Assembly: GCA_020439555.1 (NCBI GenBank) | Contig: JAGQSN010000088.1 | Coordinates: 1-33,230, forward strand | Source of the DNA: Acidimicrobiales bacterium | GTDB taxonomy: Bacteria > Actinomycetota > Acidimicrobiia > Acidimicrobiales > Iamiaceae | Direction: 5' to 3' | DNA length: 33,230 bases | Shown: positions 32,618 through 33,230 of the stretch, one piece after another | Layout of the letters: each line of letters begins with the position of its first letter | How positions within the stretch are numbered: the first letter of the stretch is position 1 | Translations under genes and position numbers: made by a program | The notes under the pieces: model-generated | The model's input: only the letters and a program-made list of their open reading frames with translations | Databases searched by the model: none | Told to the model about the DNA's origin: nothing

Positions 32618-33085
32618 TCAGGCGGTGGGATCCGACTCCGCCGCCGGAGGGACGACGGTGACCGGACAGTGTGCGTGGTGGGCGAGCGAGTAGCTCGTCG
32701 AACCGAGCATCCGGCCGCCCAACCTGCTGGATCCGCGAGTTCCGACCACGATCAGGTCGGCGCCCTCCTTGTCGGCCGCCTTGACCAGTCCGAGTGCCGG
32801 CGAGTCCTGCTCGACGACCAGGCATCGGTATGGGATGCCTCGTTCGACGAGAGGGGCGACCCACTTCGACTTGAGTTCCTTCTCCAAGGAACGCCGCCAG
32901 GTCGTGACGGTGTCGAAGGTGATGTCGCGCATGAACTCGTGGCTGTAGGTCAGCACGTTGACCGCTCTGACCTCGGCGCCGGTCGACTCGGCCAATCGAG
33001 CCGCCCATTCCATCGCCCGTGCCGCGCCTTCGGAGCCGTCGGTGCCGACGACGATTGTCTTGAACTGCATCGGGGATTCGCTCAT
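32618..33085 (-). CDS. Universal stress protein, single UspA domain, ATP-binding type
   Basis: The 155-residue protein is one UspA fold. It starts FKTIVVGTDGSEGAARAMEW and contains LIVVGTRGSSRLGGRMLGST (111-130), which fits the ATP-binding pattern G-x2-G-x9-G-(S/T) with Gly115, Gly118, Gly128 and Ser129. It therefore belongs to the other class from the tandem protein at 25673-26545. The ATG at 33085 is preceded by GAGGAG; an ATG at 33070 is also possible. Upstream to the window end (33086-33230) no gene was recognised. Confidence 0.9.
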   Translation of the reverse strand: MSESPMQFKTIVVGTDGSEGAARAMEWAARLAESTGAEVRAVNVLTYSHEFMRDITFDTVTTWRRSLEKELKSKWVAPLVERGIPYRCLVVEQDSPALGLVKAADKEGADLIVVGTRGSSRLGGRMLGSTSYSLAHHAHCPVTVVPPAAESDPTA

Positions 33086-33230
33086 CACGTTCTCCTCACA
33101 TCTCCCGGGTCCTGCCGTCGTTTCGATTTCAGTTGCAAGGGTACGGGCCATTCCGGCAGGTCAGGCGGTTGAGGCCACGGGCCTGGTGCGGGAGGAGGTG
33201 GGGCGCCGCCCTTCTATCGATAGTGCTTGC

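Noticed and set aside
33214-33223. CTATCGATAG palindrome near the window end
   Set aside because: A single 10-base palindrome next to the edge with no gene in view gives nothing to interpret; resemblance to the MarR-region half-site TATCG is too short.

Overview
The window is a contiguous piece of a high-GC actinobacterial-type chromosome. Genes are densely packed, many reading frames share the 1, 4 or 8 bases ATGA/GTGA/TGATG, and GTG and TTG starts are common. Several families point to Actinobacteria: an InhA-like FabI, a uroporphyrinogen-III synthase fused to an OmpR-type DNA-binding domain, wax ester synthase/DGAT, and an MrpA fused to MrpB. I would guess a member of Acidimicrobiia or a neighbouring class, but that is inference; no rRNA, tRNA, CRISPR array, transposase or phage gene was seen. 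No stretch longer than about 245 bases lacks a gene.

Layout. (1) 3-4121, plus strand: the tail of a carboxyltransferase, then the biotin-carrying subunit of an acyl-CoA carboxylase, an acyl-CoA dehydrogenase and an enoyl-CoA hydratase. This is the gene set of leucine/isovalerate-type breakdown. (2) 4164-4757, minus: an unrecognised Thr/Ser-rich protein. (3) 4945-10650, minus: a complete Mrp Na+(K+)/H+ antiporter operon, mrpA(B)-C-D-E-F-G. (4) 10882-18811, plus: a nitrate/nitrite reduction block. A HemD-OmpR fusion regulator precedes a tightly coupled nirB-nirD-(DmsB-DmsC fusion)-nasA operon. A REP-like hairpin repeat closes the block. (5) 18960-20705, plus: a large polytopic membrane protein that looks like a GT-C glycosyltransferase. 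(6) 20788-25167, plus: a neutral-lipid block of acyl-CoA synthetase, wax ester synthase/DGAT and alpha/beta hydrolase. It faces a small phasin-like protein on the minus strand across a strong 13-bp hairpin. (7) 25673-28584, minus: a NuoF-like NADH-oxidising flavo-iron-sulfur protein with a C-terminal hemerythrin domain, followed by a tandem universal stress protein. (8) 28719-29951, plus: a divergent MarR regulator and fabI. (9) 30001-33085: a PlsC-like acyltransferase (minus), a GH39 lipoprotein glycosidase (plus) and a single-domain ATP-binding-type UspA (minus).

How the parts may work together. The nitrate block appears to take electrons from the quinol pool (DmsBC-like module) for a cytoplasmic nitrate reductase, then from NAD(P)H for nitrite to ammonium, with siroheme and regulation linked through the HemD-OmpR protein. 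The lipid genes (acyl activation, storage lipid synthesis, hydrolysis, possible granule coat, FabI, PlsC-like enzyme) suggest fatty-acid turnover and storage. The NuoF-hemerythrin fusion, its stress-protein partner and the divergent MarR gene with a palindrome at its promoter form the most unusual unit, possibly an NADH-linked oxygen or nitric-oxide responsive system.
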